64,000 bases of DNA from Gallaecimonas mangrovi (GTDB taxonomy: Bacteria; Pseudomonadota; Gammaproteobacteria; Enterobacterales; Gallaecimonadaceae), in NCBI RefSeq assembly GCF_003367375.1, contig NZ_CP031416.1:1495501-1559500 (forward strand), in the 5' to 3' direction. Each line of letters opens with the position of its first letter. Within the stretch, counting starts at the first letter, position 1. The position numbers and the translations under genes were made by a program. The notes beneath the pieces are model-generated. The model saw nothing but the letters and a program-made list of their open reading frames with translations, searched no databases and had not been told where the DNA came from. Below, one piece after another: positions 28,460-38,542 of this stretch.

Positions 28460-28797
28460 AGGATCTCCAATACCTGCTCTGGCGGGCGGCCTAGGCGCGC
28501 TTTGTCACCATTGACCAAAATAGGGCGCTCAATGAGTTTGGGGTACTTGGCCATAGCCGCAATGAGTTCGCCTTCATCGGTGACCTTAGCCAGCTCCAAC
28601 GTCTTGTAAACCTCTTCTTTGGTGCGCATCAATTGGCGAGCAGAGTCAAAACCGAGCTTTTTAATAAGCGCCTTAATGGCGTTGGCATCGGGGGTTTCTT
28701 CCAAGTACAAGACTATCTCTGGAGACTGGCCGTTTTCTTCCAGTAGCGCCAGGGTCTGGCGCGACTTAGAACATCGGGGGTTATGGTAAAGCTGCAT
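28456..28797 (-). CDS. arsC: Glutaredoxin-dependent arsenate reductase-like protein (YfgD/ArsC family)
   Basis: A 113-residue thioredoxin-fold protein beginning MQLYHNPRCSKSRQTLALL with the family Cys in NPRCSKSR, and the RTKEEVYKTL and IERPILVNGDKARLGRPPE motifs. In E. coli yfgD lies beside hda, as here, so it may not act on arsenate in vivo. The ATG at 28797 has GGAG upstream; the open frame continues into the bepA terminus but that part is non-homologous. A second, distinct ArsC-family protein (YffB) is at 50.3 kb. Confidence 0.9.
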   Translation of the reverse strand: MQLYHNPRCSKSRQTLALLEENGQSPEIVLYLEETPDANAIKALIKKLGFDSARQLMRTKEEVYKTLELAKVTDEGELIAAMAKYPKLIERPILVNGDKARLGRPPEQVLEIL

Positions 28798-28843
28798 GAA
28801 AACTCCTTGGTAAACAGGCCCGTTAATGGGCCTGCTGCTATTG

Positions 28844-30307
28844 CTATCGGCCATTTTGCAAGGCTTTAAAACGCGCTTCTTTGGCACGAAGTTGGGCGAT
28901 GCGCCCTTCGATACGGCGCTGCTCAATGACATTGTCGCTCAGGTCTTGGTAAGCCTTGTTGAAATGATTAATGGCCATGTTAAAGGCGCCATAGTAAGCC
29001 ATTTTTTCTGCTTGCCATTCTTCGCGCTCGCCAGTGTTTTTCACCAGCTGCTGGGCCTGGATCATCAAATCCATGGCTAAGGGGTCATTTTTGTGCACAT
29101 AAAGGTACGGCTCGAGCACTTTAATGGCCTCTTCACCGTTTTTGGCATGAACCCAGGCATTGGCTAAATTGAGCGCAACTACCGGGCTATTGGGGCGAAT
29201 GCCCGCTTCAGGCGCCAAATACTTGGCCGCTTCAGTGCCCCTGTTCAAACCGTTGAGGGCATCAACCTTTAAGACTTTGTAATAGAGGCTGTTCGGGTGT
29301 GCTTTTATCAGCTTTTCAGCAATGTCTAGAGCCGTTTGGTAATCATCTTGCATCAGAGCAACTTGGCCTAAGCCGTAGTGTACCGCCTGCTCAAATACAT
29401 ACTGGTGGTGCTTGAGTTCATATTCGAGTTGCGGTTTGACTTTGTCTGGAGACTCTTCGTATTGGGTTCGAAGCAGCATTTTTACCAGCTCAAAGTCTAA
29501 CGACGGTTTGCGCTGCACTGGTGGCAGCTGCATTGCCCTGGCCCGCGCTTGGCTGACCCGGGTTTGTGACAAGGGGTGGTCCTGCAAAAAGGCCGGGGGC
29601 TGGCTGACGTAACGGTATTGCACCATCAGCTTTTCAAAAAAATCGGCCATGGCGGTAGGGTCAAACCCGGAGCGATAAAGCACCCCAAAGCCCACACGGT
29701 CGGCTTCAGCTTCATTGGCACGGGTGTAGTTGATGTTAAATTGCTGGCTGGCCGCCATGGATGCCGAAAGGCCCGCCATACCCAATTCGGGGTTGGCTAT
29801 GCCCACTAAAATAGAGCCGACAATACTGGCGATTGTCAGTGGCATACTCTTTTCACTGTGTTCCATTTTGCGCGCAAGGTGGCGCTGGGTAACGTGGGAG
29901 ATTTCGTGGGACATTACCGCTGCGAGTTCATCCTGGTCGTCAGCCTCGGTAATGATTTTGGTAAACAGCGCCACATGGCCGCCAAAATAGGCAAAAGCGT
30001 TTAATTCATCCGCTCTGATAACAGTAAAATCAAAGGGATAGTTAACGCCGTAAGCGTGAGACACCAGCCGGTGGCCCAGCGCTTCAATATATTCGGTCAC
30101 TAAGGGGTCGTGCACCATGGGGGCTTGGGCGCGTAGCTGATAGGTGTAAAGTTCCCCCAGCAGCTCTTCCTTTTCTAAACTCAGTGCCGCAAGACCTGCT
30201 GTGCCAATTTCGGGCAGATCGTATTGATCATATTGACCTGCTTGACTGGCCATAGGGCCGAACAAGCTCAGGCTAACAAGAGCGGCGATGATTCCTTTAT
30301 GCTTCAT
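28844..30307 (-). CDS. bepA: Beta-barrel assembly-enhancing protease BepA (M48 metalloprotease with TPR)
   Basis: A 487-residue periplasmic zinc protease and chaperone that checks assembly of outer-membrane proteins such as LptD. Signal peptide (ends ASQA, residue 23); HEISH zinc motif at 134-138; third ligand Glu in NEAEADRVGF; C-terminal tetratricopeptide repeats from about residue 310. It lies between arsC and perM as in E. coli. The start codon lacks a clear Shine-Dalgarno sequence. Confidence 0.93.
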   Translation of the reverse strand: MKHKGIIAALVSLSLFGPMASQAGQYDQYDLPEIGTAGLAALSLEKEELLGELYTYQLRAQAPMVHDPLVTEYIEALGHRLVSHAYGVNYPFDFTVIRADELNAFAYFGGHVALFTKIITEADDQDELAAVMSHEISHVTQRHLARKMEHSEKSMPLTIASIVGSILVGIANPELGMAGLSASMAASQQFNINYTRANEAEADRVGFGVLYRSGFDPTAMADFFEKLMVQYRYVSQPPAFLQDHPLSQTRVSQARARAMQLPPVQRKPSLDFELVKMLLRTQYEESPDKVKPQLEYELKHHQYVFEQAVHYGLGQVALMQDDYQTALDIAEKLIKAHPNSLYYKVLKVDALNGLNRGTEAAKYLAPEAGIRPNSPVVALNLANAWVHAKNGEEAIKVLEPYLYVHKNDPLAMDLMIQAQQLVKNTGEREEWQAEKMAYYGAFNMAINHFNKAYQDLSDNVIEQRRIEGRIAQLRAKEARFKALQNGR

Positions 30308-30565
30308 TCATTTGACTCGCTATGGCGGGCCTACACAACATACCAACTGGACCACAAAAAGTCCTGTTTGTTTCCTGCCGTTACTAAACGCATAATGGCA
30401 GCAATTCAAACTGCCCGGGCGGCGCGATAAACGGTGACAGGAATAGGTTGACCGCCCGTCGCGGTGTCGCGTTGTTGGTGGTATGTTTCCCCGCTGTTTT
30501 TTTCATGTTTCCCTCAACCAAGCCATGCCAAGCTTAACCGTTGAGTTCATTTTTCAGGAGATGCT

Positions 30566-31639
30566 GTGAAATCCTTAGTCCTTGATTGGTTTCGCCGCCG
30601 ATTTTCTGACCCTAATGCCATCACCTTGTTCCTGCTGTTGGTGTTTGGCTTCTTGGCTATTTATATGCTGGGTAATGTTATGGCGCCGCTGCTGGTGGCA
30701 CTAGTACTTGCCTACTTATTGGAATGGCCCGTTCAAAAATTAGTGGACTTTAAAATGAGCCGCACCTTGGCCACCATAGTGGTGATGCTGCTCTTTATTG
30801 GTCTTTGTTTGTTGGTCATGCTGTTTCTCGTGCCAACACTTTGGACGCAAACATCTAATTTAGTTAAAGAAATGCCCAACATGCTTGACCATGTCCGGCA
30901 TTTTGTACTCGAACTACCCAACCGCTATCCCAGCCTGGTGCACCCTCAGCAGGTGCAAACCCTGGTCGATGAATCGCAAAAAACCATGCTCAATTGGGCG
31001 CAAACAGCCCTGGGTTTTACCGTGGGGTCCTTGGGCAATGTGGTGGCAATATTGATTTACCTGATTTTGGTGCCACTGCTGATGTTCTTTTTGTTAAAAG
31101 ACAAGCAGAGCCTCATTGCCGGTTTGCAGCGTTTTATGCCAAGAAACCGCAAGTTAGCGCAGCAGGTTTGGCATGAAATGAACGTGCAAATCGTCAATTA
31201 CATTCGCGGCAAGGTGCTTGAAATTATCGTGGTTGGGGTGGCCAGCTACATTACGTTTGCCATTTTTGGGCTGCGTTACTCGGTGCTGCTTGGCCTAGGT
31301 GTTGGCTTGTCGGTACTTATTCCTTACATCGGCGCGGTGGTGGTTACTATTCCGGTGGCACTCGTGGCGGCTTTCCAATGGGGGCTTGATAGTACCTTTG
31401 TTTACTTGATGGTTGCTTACGGTGTTATCCAAGCCCTTGATGGCAACGTATTGGTACCTATTCTTTTCTCGGAAGCGGTAAATTTACACCCCATTTTTAT
31501 TATTCTGGCGGTGCTGTTTTTTGGCGGTATTTGGGGGTTTTGGGGCGTCTTCTTTGCCATTCCTTTGGCGACGTTAGTCAAGGCGGTACTCAATGCCTGG
31601 CCCATTGCCGATGAGCCTGAAGAGACAGCTAACGCTTAA
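30566..31639 (+). CDS. perM: AI-2E family permease PerM
   Basis: A 357-residue polytopic membrane protein, close to E. coli PerM (353), in the same position beside bepA. The core motif LIPYIGAVVVTIPVALVAAF and the following ALDGNVLVPILFSEAVNLHP are typical. Substrate unknown. ATG with CAGGAGATGCT upstream. A paralogue with a different N-terminus is at 1065-2099. Confidence 0.9.
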   Translation: MKSLVLDWFRRRFSDPNAITLFLLLVFGFLAIYMLGNVMAPLLVALVLAYLLEWPVQKLVDFKMSRTLATIVVMLLFIGLCLLVMLFLVPTLWTQTSNLVKEMPNMLDHVRHFVLELPNRYPSLVHPQQVQTLVDESQKTMLNWAQTALGFTVGSLGNVVAILIYLILVPLLMFFLLKDKQSLIAGLQRFMPRNRKLAQQVWHEMNVQIVNYIRGKVLEIIVVGVASYITFAIFGLRYSVLLGLGVGLSVLIPYIGAVVVTIPVALVAAFQWGLDSTFVYLMVAYGVIQALDGNVLVPILFSEAVNLHPIFIILAVLFFGGIWGFWGVFFAIPLATLVKAVLNAWPIADEPEETANA

Positions 31640-31641
31640 AT

Positions 31642-31669
31642 AAAAAAGGCCGCTAAGCGGCCTTTTTTA
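31642..31669. terminator. Bidirectional terminator between perM and the chemoreceptor gene
   Basis: Stem AAAGGCCGCT/AGCGGCCTTT with A/T runs on both flanks between convergent genes. Confidence 0.85.
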
Positions 31670-33181
31670 TTAGCTAGCAACGGGCAAATAGAGCATCCCC
31701 AGCTGCTTGTCCATACTTTGTTCTTGGCGATTGATACGAAGGGTGAGTTCTTCCAGCTGCTGTATTGCTGCCAGAATTTGCTGCTGGCGGGTACGCATCT
31801 CGGAAGCTGACTTCGCCATCTCTCTGGCCACTTGGTGTTGCTGCTGAGTGGCGGCGGCAACTTGGGTGATGTGATTACTGCCCAAATCCAACGTGTTCTG
31901 GCTTTGAGCAATGCGTTCGGCAACCGCTTCAGCGGCTTCGGCGCTGCTATTGGCCCTGTCTTCACAGGTCTTCATGGCACCGACTGCAGAGGCTACTTTG
32001 CGTTGCAAACGGTTGATAAAGTCGCCAATTTCCCCGGTAGATTTTTGTGTTTGTGCAGCTAAGGCCCTGACTTCATCAGCAACAACCGCAAAACCTCGGC
32101 CCGAATCACCGGCCCGCGCCGCTTCGATGGCGGCGTTAAGTGCCAGTAAGTTGGTTTTGTCGGCTATCTCGGCAATCACATCTAATACCTTACTGATAGC
32201 ATTACTGGCCTGGTTTACATCGCCTAACAGCTCTGCGGTTTCGCCAATTTGCTGGCGCATTTCAATGCTGGCATTGGCTGACACTTCGGTGGCCGATTTG
32301 GCTTGATGTTGCTGGTCAACGGCTTCTGAAACAAAGTGCTGGGCTTGCTCGGCGCTGCCGGCAACTTCGTTGGCGGAGGCAGACATTTGCTCAATGGCTG
32401 ATGCCAGTTCATGAAGCACTTTGCTACTTACTTCGCTGTCGTCACTGATGGATTCGGTTTGCCGTAACAAGTCTTTATTCAGAACTCCCAAGGCTTCTTT
32501 TTCGCGGCGCAAGGAATAGCCAAGGCCAACCAGTGAGGTTAAAAATTCATTAAAGCGTGTCAGCACCGCAGTCAGTGGCGGCACTTTCACATCGAGGTTA
32601 ATGACGCCATTGGTACCGGTCATGGCTTGGCTGGTTTCGGTTAACAGATCGCCCTGAATATGCTCTTGCCGTGATTGCAGGGCAACGGTGATGAGCACGC
32701 CGGTTTCAACAACGACATAGGCAGCGTGAATGCTCACCACAAACCAATGGTCTTCCATGCTTCTGAATAACCACACCGGGTAACCGGACATTTGCAGGTA
32801 ACAAAATAAGAAATGATGAACGGCAATGGTGCCGGCACCACTGATGAGGGTCCAAATCTGACGATAGACCGCCAAAATAGCCAGCATCACAAAAACCCCA
32901 AAATGGATTTCAATCATGCCGTGCGCTAAATGAATTTGCAGTGCCACCATCGCCATTTGTAAGGCAGCCATTAAAGGCCCACTTAACAGACTGCTGGCCA
33001 AAGTTAGCCGAACTGCAGCGGCCAAAATCAGCAGAATAAAACCAATGATCAGTCCTTGATTCCACATTCCATACCAGCTGGCCAGGTAAAGGCTAAATAA
33101 AAAGCCGATACCCATAACACCCAGCATCAGGCTGTTTGCCTGTACCAGCCTGGCAGCCATAAGAGATTGCTTGTTAGACAT
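31670..33181 (-). CDS. Methyl-accepting chemotaxis protein with multi-pass membrane input domain
   Basis: A 503-residue chemoreceptor. The first 180 or so residues hold about six hydrophobic segments with short loops and several His residues, rather than the usual periplasmic ligand domain between two helices. The cytoplasmic half is a standard MCP signalling coiled coil with the conserved hairpin tip near [20 protein letters not shown], which contacts CheA/CheW. The ATG at 33181 is preceded by GAGGAGGTAGCA; the frame continues upstream but lacks support. No che genes are nearby, so it feeds the general chemotaxis array. The signal is unknown; membrane-potential or redox-type input is a guess. 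Confidence 0.85.
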   Translation of the reverse strand: MSNKQSLMAARLVQANSLMLGVMGIGFLFSLYLASWYGMWNQGLIIGFILLILAAAVRLTLASSLLSGPLMAALQMAMVALQIHLAHGMIEIHFGVFVMLAILAVYRQIWTLISGAGTIAVHHFLFCYLQMSGYPVWLFRSMEDHWFVVSIHAAYVVVETGVLITVALQSRQEHIQGDLLTETSQAMTGTNGVINLDVKVPPLTAVLTRFNEFLTSLVGLGYSLRREKEALGVLNKDLLRQTESISDDSEVSSKVLHELASAIEQMSASANEVAGSAEQAQHFVSEAVDQQHQAKSATEVSANASIEMRQQIGETAELLGDVNQASNAISKVLDVIAEIADKTNLLALNAAIEAARAGDSGRGFAVVADEVRALAAQTQKSTGEIGDFINRLQRKVASAVGAMKTCEDRANSSAEAAEAVAERIAQSQNTLDLGSNHITQVAAATQQQHQVAREMAKSASEMRTRQQQILAAIQQLEELTLRINRQEQSMDKQLGMLYLPVAS

Positions 33182-33279
33182 TGCTACCTCCTCGTCAGTA
33201 ATGCAGATACCGAAAATGGGATGTGAATAATATGTAAAGAAAAAAGAAATGGAAGTTTTTTGTGCAAAAAACACCCAAA

Positions 33280-33750
33280 TTAATCTAGGTGTTTATCCAT
33301 TGACCAATTTTCCAGAACTTCACCCATTCTCTGTACCTGATTTTTCGATAGCGTGCGGAACCCTTGCTTGAGAAAAAACGGTTTAGCCAGCTTGGACGCA
33401 TCGACAGTCAGCAGCTTTAATCCCTGACGGCGGGCAACGGTTTCAAGTTGGCTATAAATGGCTTGGGCAACTCCACAACGCTGGTGGTCAGGATGAGTAT
33501 AGGCAAGTCCAATCTCGCCGGTGGGAGATAAGCTCATAAAGCCGACTACGTTGCCGTCTTGTTCGGCAACAAAAGGGTGCAGCAGATCGAGGCGCAGCTG
33601 CCATAAATCGAAATCGATAGGGCGGGGAGCCCAGGCATTGAGTTGGTGGCGGGTATAAGGCCCCAATGCCGAAAGGTGGACACTGTCGTAGAACAGTGAC
33701 GCTAAGGTTTTAGCGTCACATGGGCTGTAGTTTCTAACCGTTAATGACAC
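33280..33750 (-). CDS. GNAT family N-acetyltransferase
   Basis: A 156-residue GNAT protein with the acetyl-CoA-binding segment [25 protein letters not shown] (about residues 78-102) following a [11 protein letters not shown] strand. Resembles the YafP/YiiD-type small acetyltransferases; substrate unknown. The start is GTG at 33750, overlapping the ltaE stop codon by 10 bases, so it is coupled to ltaE. A weak hairpin at the 3' end (AAACACC...GGTGTTT) may terminate the operon. Confidence 0.82.
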   Translation of the reverse strand: MSLTVRNYSPCDAKTLASLFYDSVHLSALGPYTRHQLNAWAPRPIDFDLWQLRLDLLHPFVAEQDGNVVGFMSLSPTGEIGLAYTHPDHQRCGVAQAIYSQLETVARRQGLKLLTVDASKLAKPFFLKQGFRTLSKNQVQRMGEVLENWSMDKHLD

Positions 33751-34748
33751 CGGTAAAAATCCGTGATGGCGGTGGCTAGCGCTTTTACTTCACTGCTTGT
33801 CACCCCTAAGTGCGTTACAAAGCGAATGGGGTTGCCGGCGTTAATCAAAATGCCTTTACCTTGCAGGAAGGTTTTAAGCTCGCTGGCTAAGCCGCGGCTA
33901 CATTGGGCATAAACAATGTTGGTGGGGGTTTCGGTTATCGCTAAGGCAGAAACCGGTTGTAGCAGTTCTGCAAGCAGGTGGGCATTGTCGTGGTCTTCTT
34001 GCAAACGGGCGGGCATTTTATCCAAGGCAATGTGAGCGGCTGCGGCAATAATGCCGGCTTGGCGCATGCCGCCACCGACCATTTTTCGAAGACGTCTGGC
34101 TTTAGCGATAAAGGCTTTATCGCCCATGAGTAGTGAGCCAATAGGTGCGCCTAACCCTTTCGACAAGCAAACGCTGACTGAGTCGTAATGCTGAGTAATG
34201 GCGCGTACATCGACGCCGCTAGCCACGGCAGCATTAAAAATGCGGGCGCCATCAAGGTGTAATTTCAGGCCGCGGGCCTTACAAAGTGCTGAGGCCTGCG
34301 CCTGATAATCCAGGCTCAATACCCGGCCGCCAATGGTATTTTCAAGGGATAGCAAACGGGTTTGGGCAAAATGAAAATCGTCGGCTTTAATGGCCGCTTC
34401 GATGGCATCTAACGGTAAAGAGCCGTCGATGGCATTGGTTATCGGTTGAGGCTGCACGCTGCCTAACACCGCAGCGCCACCCGCCTCGTACTTGTAGTTA
34501 TGGGCCTGTTGGCCACAAATGTATTCCTGGCCGCGCTCACAGTGGCTCATCAGTGCCAGTAAGTTTGCTTGGGTGCCTGAACTGGTAAAAAGTGCAGCTT
34601 CAAACCCTAGGCGATCACAGGCAAAAGCTTCTAAGGCATTGACGGTGGGGTCATCACCATAGACATCGTCGCCAACCGGCGCTTGTGCCATGGCCAAGCG
34701 CATTTCTTCGCTGGGTTGGGTTACGGTGTCGCTGCGAAAATCAATCAT
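33741..34748 (-). CDS. ltaE: Low-specificity L-threonine aldolase
   Basis: A 335-residue PLP enzyme (E. coli LtaE 333) cleaving L-threonine and L-allo-threonine to glycine and acetaldehyde. N-terminus MIDFRSDTVTQPSEEMR is diagnostic, the PLP lysine lies in VCLSKGLGAPIGS, and LHLDGARIFNAA carries the cofactor-contacting Asp. The ATG at 34748 (GGAAGGAT upstream) is chosen over an extension of 20 codons. Confidence 0.94.
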   Translation of the reverse strand: MIDFRSDTVTQPSEEMRLAMAQAPVGDDVYGDDPTVNALEAFACDRLGFEAALFTSSGTQANLLALMSHCERGQEYICGQQAHNYKYEAGGAAVLGSVQPQPITNAIDGSLPLDAIEAAIKADDFHFAQTRLLSLENTIGGRVLSLDYQAQASALCKARGLKLHLDGARIFNAAVASGVDVRAITQHYDSVSVCLSKGLGAPIGSLLMGDKAFIAKARRLRKMVGGGMRQAGIIAAAAHIALDKMPARLQEDHDNAHLLAELLQPVSALAITETPTNIVYAQCSRGLASELKTFLQGKGILINAGNPIRFVTHLGVTSSEVKALATAITDFYRCH

Positions 34749-34915
34749 TTCATCCTTCCTGGCTGCGGGCAGTGGCTTGGTTATATCGCAAGGGCAAGGC
34801 GGATGCACTGCCCATTATGCAAATTTGCTGACAAGGTTGTTGCGGCGGCAAAGATCGCCCCTGCCAGTTTGACAGTGTATCCTTGGCGCCAGTTTATTTG
34901 CTGTTATGAGGTTGT

Positions 34916-36769
34916 ATGTTTGGCTGGTTTGAAAAACGCCTAAACCCATTGCCAAAAGACGAACCACAGATGCCACCTCAAACCTTGGTGGCGTTTTGTC
35001 TGTACTTTACCAAAGGGGCCTGGCGCTTTTTAGCGCTGGTTGCGCTAATGACCGCGCTAGTGGCCATCTCTGAAGTCTGGCTGGTGGGTTTTATGGGCCA
35101 TATCGTCGACTGGTTGTCGGCCCAGAACCGCGAGACCTTTTTGAAAGACGAAGGCCTCAAGTTAGCCGCTATAGCGGGGCTGGTAGTGGTGGTAATGCCG
35201 GTGCTGGTGGCGCTCCATGCCATGGTGAATTACCAAACCCTGATGGGTAATTTCCCGATGCGGGTCCGTTGGCTGGTGCATCGCTATTTACTGCGCCAGT
35301 CACTGACTTATTACCAAGACGAATTCGCCGGTAGAGTTGCCACTAAGGTAATGCAAACGTCGCTTGCGGTGCGCGAGTGCGTGATGAAGCTGTTGGACGT
35401 GCTCAATTACGTGGTGGTGTATTTTCTTGGCGCGGTGGTCATAGTGGCAACCTCGGATTGGCGTTTAGCGTTACCCTTGGCGGTGTGGCTGCTGTGTTAT
35501 GTCTTTATGCTGCGTTATTTCGTGCCAAGACTGTCCAAGGTGTCTGCCATCCAAGCCGATGCGCGTTCAGTGATGACCGGGCGTATTGTTGACAGCTATA
35601 CCAATATTCAAACCGTTAAGTTGTTTTCCCATGCCCGGCGCGAAGCTGACTACGCCGAGGAGGGCATGCGTGGCTTTGTGAAAACGGTTTATAGCCAGAT
35701 GCGTTTGGTCACGCGTTTAAATATCAGCCTTTATATCCTCAATGTGTTGCTGCTTTGTGCGGTGGCAACCGTAGCCCTTTGGCTATGGCTGCAAGCCATG
35801 GTGTCGGTTGGCGCTGTGGCGATTGCCCTTAGCTTGGTGCTGCGTCTTTGGGGGATGTCACAATGGATCATGTGGGAAGTCTCGGCGCTTTTTGAAAACA
35901 TTGGCACAGTACAAGACGGTATTAGTTCTATTTCAGTGCCAAGGTTGGTGGAAGACAAAGCCGATGCTAAACCATTGGCCGTCACCGACGGTGGCATTCG
36001 TTTTGAAGACATCGGTTTTCACTACGGCAAGCAAAGTGGCGTGATTGACAAACTTAACCTCAGCATTAAAGCCGGTGAAAAGGTTGGGCTAATTGGCCGC
36101 TCTGGCGCAGGTAAGTCGACACTGGTGAATTTGTTGCTGCGCTTTTATGACCTGGAAAGTGGCCGCATTACTATTGATGGCCAAGACATCAGTGCGGTGA
36201 CGCAAGACAGCCTGCGCGCTGCGATTGGTATGGTGACCCAAGACACCTCACTGCTGCACCGTTCAGTGCGTGACAACATCCTCTATGGTCGCCCGGATGC
36301 TACCGAGCAAATGATGATAGACGCTGCCCACAAGGCCGAAACCGACACCTTTATTGCTGACCTAACTGACGCTCAGGGCCGCACCGGCTTTGATGCCCAT
36401 GTGGGTGAGCGCGGCGTGAAGCTTTCCGGCGGTCAGCGCCAGCGTATTGCCATTGCCAGGGTCATGCTAAAAGATGCACCGATTTTGATTTTGGATGAGG
36501 CAACCTCAGCGCTCGACTCCGAAGTGGAAGCGGCTATTCAGGAAAACCTCTACCGGCTTATGGCGGGTAAAACGGTGATTGCCATTGCCCACCGTCTATC
36601 CACTATTGCCGCCATGGACAAATTGGTGGTGATGGATAAAGGGGCGGTGGTGGAAGTGGGCACCCATGAGGAACTGCTGGCTAAAGGCGGTATTTATGCC
36701 CAGCTTTGGCAGCGCCAGTCGGGTGGCTTTTTGGACGCCAGTGACGATGAATCAGAAAAGCGGGCCTAG
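34916..36769 (+). CDS. ABC exporter half-transporter (fused membrane and ATPase domains)
   Basis: A 617-residue protein with six membrane helices (about residues 25-330) and one nucleotide-binding domain: Walker A GRSGAGKST, signature LSGGQRQRIAIAR, Walker B ILILDEATSALD and the switch His (IAHRLS). It should work as a homodimer exporting lipids, drugs or peptides, in the MsbA/MdlB group; substrate unassigned. GAGG precedes the ATG. No partner gene is adjacent, fitting a homodimer. Confidence 0.88.
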   Translation: MFGWFEKRLNPLPKDEPQMPPQTLVAFCLYFTKGAWRFLALVALMTALVAISEVWLVGFMGHIVDWLSAQNRETFLKDEGLKLAAIAGLVVVVMPVLVALHAMVNYQTLMGNFPMRVRWLVHRYLLRQSLTYYQDEFAGRVATKVMQTSLAVRECVMKLLDVLNYVVVYFLGAVVIVATSDWRLALPLAVWLLCYVFMLRYFVPRLSKVSAIQADARSVMTGRIVDSYTNIQTVKLFSHARREADYAEEGMRGFVKTVYSQMRLVTRLNISLYILNVLLLCAVATVALWLWLQAMVSVGAVAIALSLVLRLWGMSQWIMWEVSALFENIGTVQDGISSISVPRLVEDKADAKPLAVTDGGIRFEDIGFHYGKQSGVIDKLNLSIKAGEKVGLIGRSGAGKSTLVNLLLRFYDLESGRITIDGQDISAVTQDSLRAAIGMVTQDTSLLHRSVRDNILYGRPDATEQMMIDAAHKAETDTFIADLTDAQGRTGFDAHVGERGVKLSGGQRQRIAIARVMLKDAPILILDEATSALDSEVEAAIQENLYRLMAGKTVIAIAHRLSTIAAMDKLVVMDKGAVVEVGTHEELLAKGGIYAQLWQRQSGGFLDASDDESEKRA

Positions 36770-36794
36770 TTCGGCCCCCTTGATTAAGGTAATG

Positions 36795-36821
36795 AAAAGC
36801 CGCCCCTGGGCGGCTTTTTTT
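36795..36821. terminator. Bidirectional terminator after the ABC exporter
   Basis: Stem AAGCCGCC/GGCGGCTT with a CCTG loop and T-run, between convergent genes. Confidence 0.85.
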
Positions 36822-37320
36822 ATTGGCTCAGTAAGGCGCTTTTAAGGCTTTGCATCAGTTGAGTGCCGCCTTTGGCTTGCACGTAGCTTAAAATCGTTGG
36901 CAGAAAACGGCGCACCATGTCGGAATCCATGCCTAGCGACTCAAAATCGCCGGTCAGGTCTTCAATGCCGTCGTTATCGCCCAGCATCGAAGTGGCTTTA
37001 CCTAACAGGCTGGAAGTGCCGCCGTCTTGCTGGTCGGAGTCAACTTGAGAGGCCGAAGGGGCGGCGCTCAGCAGTGAAGACATATTGGGAATAATGCCGC
37101 TGAGTTTAGAAAAATCAACGGTGCTCATTTTCTCTTTCGCCAGTGCCATGATGGCGCCTGCGCCACCGGTTGCCTGATCTTTAGAGACCCCGAGTTGTGA
37201 AACCAAAGAAGAAATTAAATCGCCCTGCTGCGTCTGGGAACTGGCTAGTTTACTGAGATCATAAGCGTGAGCAGGCAAGGTACTGGCGGCTAAAACGGCC
37301 GCAACAAGAAGCACTTTCAT
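36820..37320 (-). CDS. DUF2780 domain-containing exported protein
   Basis: A 166-residue protein with a signal peptide (ends PAHA, residue 19) and a DUF2780 domain: SQLGVSKDQATGGAGAIMALAKEKM, then repeated short helical segments rich in Ser/Asp. Related Vibrio proteins (VcgC/VcgE) have no known function. ATG start. Confidence 0.8.
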   Translation of the reverse strand: MKVLLVAAVLAASTLPAHAYDLSKLASSQTQQGDLISSLVSQLGVSKDQATGGAGAIMALAKEKMSTVDFSKLSGIIPNMSSLLSAAPSASQVDSDQQDGGTSSLLGKATSMLGDNDGIEDLTGDFESLGMDSDMVRRFLPTILSYVQAKGGTQLMQSLKSALLSQ

Positions 37321-37407
37321 CTTTTCTCCTAGGGGCGACGGGTGACGCCCGGTAAGTCGCTCCTGGCAAATTTTGCCAAAAATCTATTTGCCCCAGGCAA
37401 CGCCCAA

Positions 37408-37438
37408 TAAAAAAGGTGCCATCGGCACCTTTTTTATT
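37408..37438 (-). terminator. Rho-independent terminator of gcvR-bcp
   Basis: Stem AAAGGTGCC/GGCACCTTT with an ATC-type loop and A/T runs at the bcp stop codon. Confidence 0.8.
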
Positions 37439-37913
37439 AACCGTTTTCAGCAAGCCAGTCGAGCACCACTTGATGGTGATCACTGGTTTTGAACTTGTCG
37501 AAACGGTGGCGGACCTTGCCATCGGGCCCCACTAGAAAGCTTAGGCGGTGAATACCGTCGAATTCGCGACCCATGAATTTTTTCAGGCCCCAGACACCAA
37601 AGGCTTCCGCTACCTGATGGTCTTCATCCGACAGCAATTTGAAATTGAGACTTTGTTTTTGTTCAAAGTTTTTTAGTCTTTTTACCGGGTCGGGGCTAAT
37701 ACCCAGCACCGTTACGCCTTTGGCGTTGAGCTCACCTAAGGTATCTCTTAGGCCACAAGCTTGTACTGTGCAGCCAGGGGTGCTGGCTTTGGGGTAGAAA
37801 TACACCAGCACTTGCTGGCCTGAAAAATCACTGAGTTTGACACTGTTGCCGTCTTGGTCGGCCAGGGTAAAGTCGGGTGCTTTATCACCCGCGCTTAGGG
37901 GATTGATAGACAT
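37437..37913 (-). CDS. bcp: Thioredoxin-dependent thiol peroxidase (BCP family peroxiredoxin)
   Basis: A 158-residue peroxiredoxin reducing hydroperoxides, with the peroxidatic Cys in FYPKASTPGCTVQACGLR (Cys of the GCTVQAC motif plus resolving Cys). Two ATG codons lie in frame; AAGGAG upstream is 5 bases from the ATG at 37913 but only 2 from the one at 37916, so 37913 is preferred. Its leader overlaps the gcvR stop codon, giving a two-gene operon as in E. coli. Confidence 0.93.
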   Translation of the reverse strand: MSINPLSAGDKAPDFTLADQDGNSVKLSDFSGQQVLVYFYPKASTPGCTVQACGLRDTLGELNAKGVTVLGISPDPVKRLKNFEQKQSLNFKLLSDEDHQVAEAFGVWGLKKFMGREFDGIHRLSFLVGPDGKVRHRFDKFKTSDHHQVVLDWLAENG

Positions 37914-37915
37914 CA

Positions 37916-38452
37916 TCACTCCTTGTGGCGAATTTCAGTCAAAGGGGTCAGGTGAGAAAGCTGGATGTCCAACTCTGCGTTCTGACACAATGGCGCCAGC
38001 GATGACTCAAAGTCGGCCAATTTGGCGCCGTCTGGCAAGTTGATACGCACCGTCATGTGTAATTGTTCACCCACAGTGCTGGTAGACAATGACGAAATAT
38101 CCACTTGTTGTTCGGCCATAAATTGGGTGAGCTGGGAAATAACGCCAGGCCTGTCGTGGGTGATGGCAACCAGCTCCAAACGGTGGGCATACTGCTTGGC
38201 TTGGTGCTGACCGGTGCGCTTCATCATGGTTAGCAGGTTATGGTCTCTTGCCATCACTGGCAATTGGCTTTCCAGGCGAGCCACAGCATTCCAGTCACCG
38301 CTAACCAGTAGGATAAGAGAAAATTCGTTACCTAATATAGCCATGCGACTGTCAACAATATTGCAGTTGCATTGACTGGCCGTCTTGACCAGTTCGTTGA
38401 CGATGCCTGGCCTGTCTTCACCGACAGCGGTAACCACCAGAAATTGGCTCAT
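37916..38452 (-). CDS. gcvR: Glycine cleavage system transcriptional repressor GcvR
   Basis: A 178-residue protein made of two ACT domains (LVVTAVGEDRPGIVNELVK near residue 5 and LVAITHDRPGVISQLTQF near residue 95). It binds glycine and antagonises GcvA at gcvTHP. ATG start. Divergent from dapA across 90 bases, as in E. coli. Confidence 0.92.
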   Translation of the reverse strand: MSQFLVVTAVGEDRPGIVNELVKTASQCNCNIVDSRMAILGNEFSLILLVSGDWNAVARLESQLPVMARDHNLLTMMKRTGQHQAKQYAHRLELVAITHDRPGVISQLTQFMAEQQVDISSLSTSTVGEQLHMTVRINLPDGAKLADFESSLAPLCQNAELDIQLSHLTPLTEIRHKE

Positions 38453-38542
38453 TCATTGTCCTTTCAAAGCGTTAACAGCTGGCTTGTGTTGCGTAATCGG
38501 CAAAAGTACCATACCAAGCCAACGAGAAAACAGGAGCATAAC

